NCBI GenBank assembly: GCA_963989245.1
Contig: OZ022358.1
Coordinates: 2,920,132-2,984,131, forward strand
Source: Nansenia antarctica
Taxonomy: Eukaryota; Chordata; Actinopteri; Argentiniformes; Microstomatidae
DNA: 64,000 nt
Reading direction: 5' to 3'
The notes beneath the pieces are model-generated. The model worked only from the letters and a program-made list of their open reading frames with translations. It was not told the origin of the DNA and searched no databases. Below are positions 63,601 to 64,000 of the stretch, piece by piece (positions within the stretch are counted from its first letter, which is position 1; each line of letters begins with the position of its first letter). A program made the translations under genes and the position numbers.

Positions 63601-64000
63601 GGCCCATGAGATCCTCCCGGTCAGGGCCGTCATGCACTCCCGGGGCATGGCGGCATCTGCCACCTGCCCCCGACCAGGGTGTGGCGCCCCCGAGACGGTG
63701 CGGCACTTGCTCTGGGAGTGCAACACAGCGAAAGACCTGTGGGCACGAGCCGGCCCCCTACTATACCCGTGCCTGCCAGCGGGAGAGGTCCTAGATGCCC
63801 AACTGGTGCTCTACGGGGTGAGCCGGAGGAGCATACCATCAGCGGACTTCGCCAGACTCTGGCTCACCCTGACATGCTTTAAAGAAGCACTCTGGACCTC
63901 CCGCAGCCTGCTGGTAGGGAAGCGCGTGGAGACCACCCCACAGGCGGTGGTAGCTGCGGCCATTGAGACCTTGAGGGGATGTGTCGCACGTCGCCCATTC
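60644..64000 (+). CDS. LINE ORF2, APE endonuclease-reverse transcriptase (runs off the edge)
   Basis: 1,119 codons without a stop to the last base. The endonuclease comes first: LNVRSVKS, LLQECS (catalytic E), VVGGDFNT, ASRIDYIF and FSDHAM, all expected APE motifs. RT follows with GKSPGQDGLPLEFY, NFRPITLLDFDCKLFSKLLT, LNLDFEKAFDRVSH, VRQGCPLSPLLY and the catalytic YMDD at residue 690. A C-terminal zinc-type cluster (CPRPGCGAPETVRHLLWEC, about 1008-1026) is typical of the Tx1/L1 group. The enzyme would nick U2 DNA and prime reverse transcription from it. No disabling change is seen. Confidence 0.93.
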   Translation, partial: MALTVTTLNVRSVKSTVRAQTVLSFLSKCDSDVFLLQECSLPFLKSYQEWERRWNHGPSIWSGSNNNRSDGVALLINNPQVLVKGSTVVIDGRALLTHLTFLGKDFNILNVYGFNDKNDRFDLLQDLQSHMLGRAPLVVGGDFNTVLTNKDRKGAGEDFRVDKAGVLLQNLCRDFKLTDCFRYMHPREEGFTWFSGDGTRASRIDYIFTRDCPPTDARLSPVFFSDHAMLTCTLSLSSGVTVGRGLWKLNCSLLEDKEVVKEYREQFSGWQTLQDCFQTRAHWWEMVKERTRNFFRKVGKQKKDRENRCMLGLQKRLQRYFNLIQQGLDFNEEIKEVKKEMSILAEIKSKGVILRSKERDIEEGEKCTNYFFKKIISKGGVISNLKDIEGNTIKDTEGIKKVVEDFYGDLYKEKEICNDTLGEVLKFIDKTVGDGVFLAQDFNLLELDKCVKNFKKGKSPGQDGLPLEFYLTFWDILAHNLLTVFMDFERLDRLPDSFRIGIVSLLHKKHDKTDLKNFRPITLLDFDCKLFSKLLTNRMSLFLGDVIHPDQACAIPGRRITDSLVLIRDTICYTRDRNMRLVVLNLDFEKAFDRVSHQYLFQVLQKMGFPGRFLAWVGLLYRDITSRILVNGQLTKAVGIHCGVRQGCPLSPLLYVACIEPLAQLLRRDQRICGVGIPGSGGLTAKCVLYMDDVNLLCTDLLSVDRALDQTDWYGRASGAKLNREKTQAQFYGPWTVTDVDRLPLTVTQTDLQILGVKFDREGGGTGNWKDVIGKVRQRLGYWGLRRLTFEGKVLIIKAVILPVLLLICSVFIPSRTTLLALDRAMFYFLWGSKWERLKREEVKKTPKNGGKGLPDLHLFLGSRYTTLHMAYALAPSRDHKTTAMARFWMGSYLRRLQLLKTDLREPVSFNLPPAYVFIKKFLKRYNMENENKAILIKHRSLLSLVQEREAVSPVRGLAFGEPSTVWRNVAHPALMNRHRDLSWMVAHEILPVRAVMHSRGMAASATCPRPGCGAPETVRHLLWECNTAKDLWARAGPLLYPCLPAGEVLDAQLVLYGVSRRSIPSADFARLWLTLTCFKEALWTSRSLLVGKRVETTPQAVVAAAIETLRGCVARRPF

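Larger units (their letters stand above)
58890..64000 (+). mobile_element. Tx1-clade (Keno-like) U2-targeting LINE, coding frames intact
   Basis: 5' UTR 58890-59226, ORF1 59227-60546 and ORF2 60644 to beyond the window, in sense orientation to the U2 gene it interrupts. Keno elements of the Tx1 clade are the known LINEs specific to U2 snRNA genes. Both frames are open throughout the visible part, suggesting recent activity. The 3' end and downstream U2 junction lie outside. Confidence 0.88.

Overview
The window is vertebrate genomic DNA, almost certainly from a ray-finned (teleost) fish. Intron-split vertebrate genes sit in a sea of microsatellites, 8-bp-TSD hAT MITEs, Tc1-like elements, tRNA-derived SINEs, L2/Rex1-like and Tx1-like LINEs and a young endogenous retrovirus. 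All recognised host genes lie on the minus strand.

Layout. 1-1036 is a G-rich minisatellite. 1053-2315 holds the first three coding exons of a cationic amino-acid transporter (slc7a3-type), whose remainder lies left of the window. 2.3-19 kb has no coding gene and is packed with simple repeats, at least four hAT elements, LINE/SINE pieces, a Tc1-like fragment and a tRNA-Ser-like pseudogene. 19377-27942 is snx12 (four coding exons); its introns hold two 31-bp minisatellites, LINE and SINE insertions, a palindromic MITE and a 3-kb AGGT/GATA/GACA array that has copied the snx12 exon-1 splice-donor junction. SLC7A3 and SNX12 are also neighbours in human (Xq13.1), which supports both names.

28.5-42.1 kb is an unexpected gene: 31 consecutive exons with consistent splice phases encode the HEAT-repeat C-terminal half of the cohesin loader NIPBL, starting from a short unrelated first exon and lacking the N-terminal (MAU2-binding) half. 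Its penultimate exon is out of frame and its last exon is altered. A divergent mini-exon on the plus strand shares the CpG-rich 42.1-42.5 kb interval.

43-58.8 kb is repeats only: a minisatellite, a dead Tc1-like transposon, a LINE fragment, and a Harbinger-like MITE (TSD TAA) split by a 6.8-kb endogenous retrovirus with identical 360-bp LTRs. The retrovirus has an open gag, an in-frame amber codon, then a pro-pol remnant lacking the RT polymerase and the integrase core. Two 5S rRNA fragments and a 5'-truncated U2 snRNA fragment are also present.

58.8-64 kb is a U2 snRNA promoter plus the first about 26 nt of U2, broken by an apparently intact Tx1-clade (Keno-like) LINE. ORF1 and a 1,119-codon ORF2 are open to the window edge. 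The nearby U2 fragment (nt 38 to the 3' end) is preceded by a LINE-like 3' end, as if it were the other junction of a second insertion at the same U2 target.
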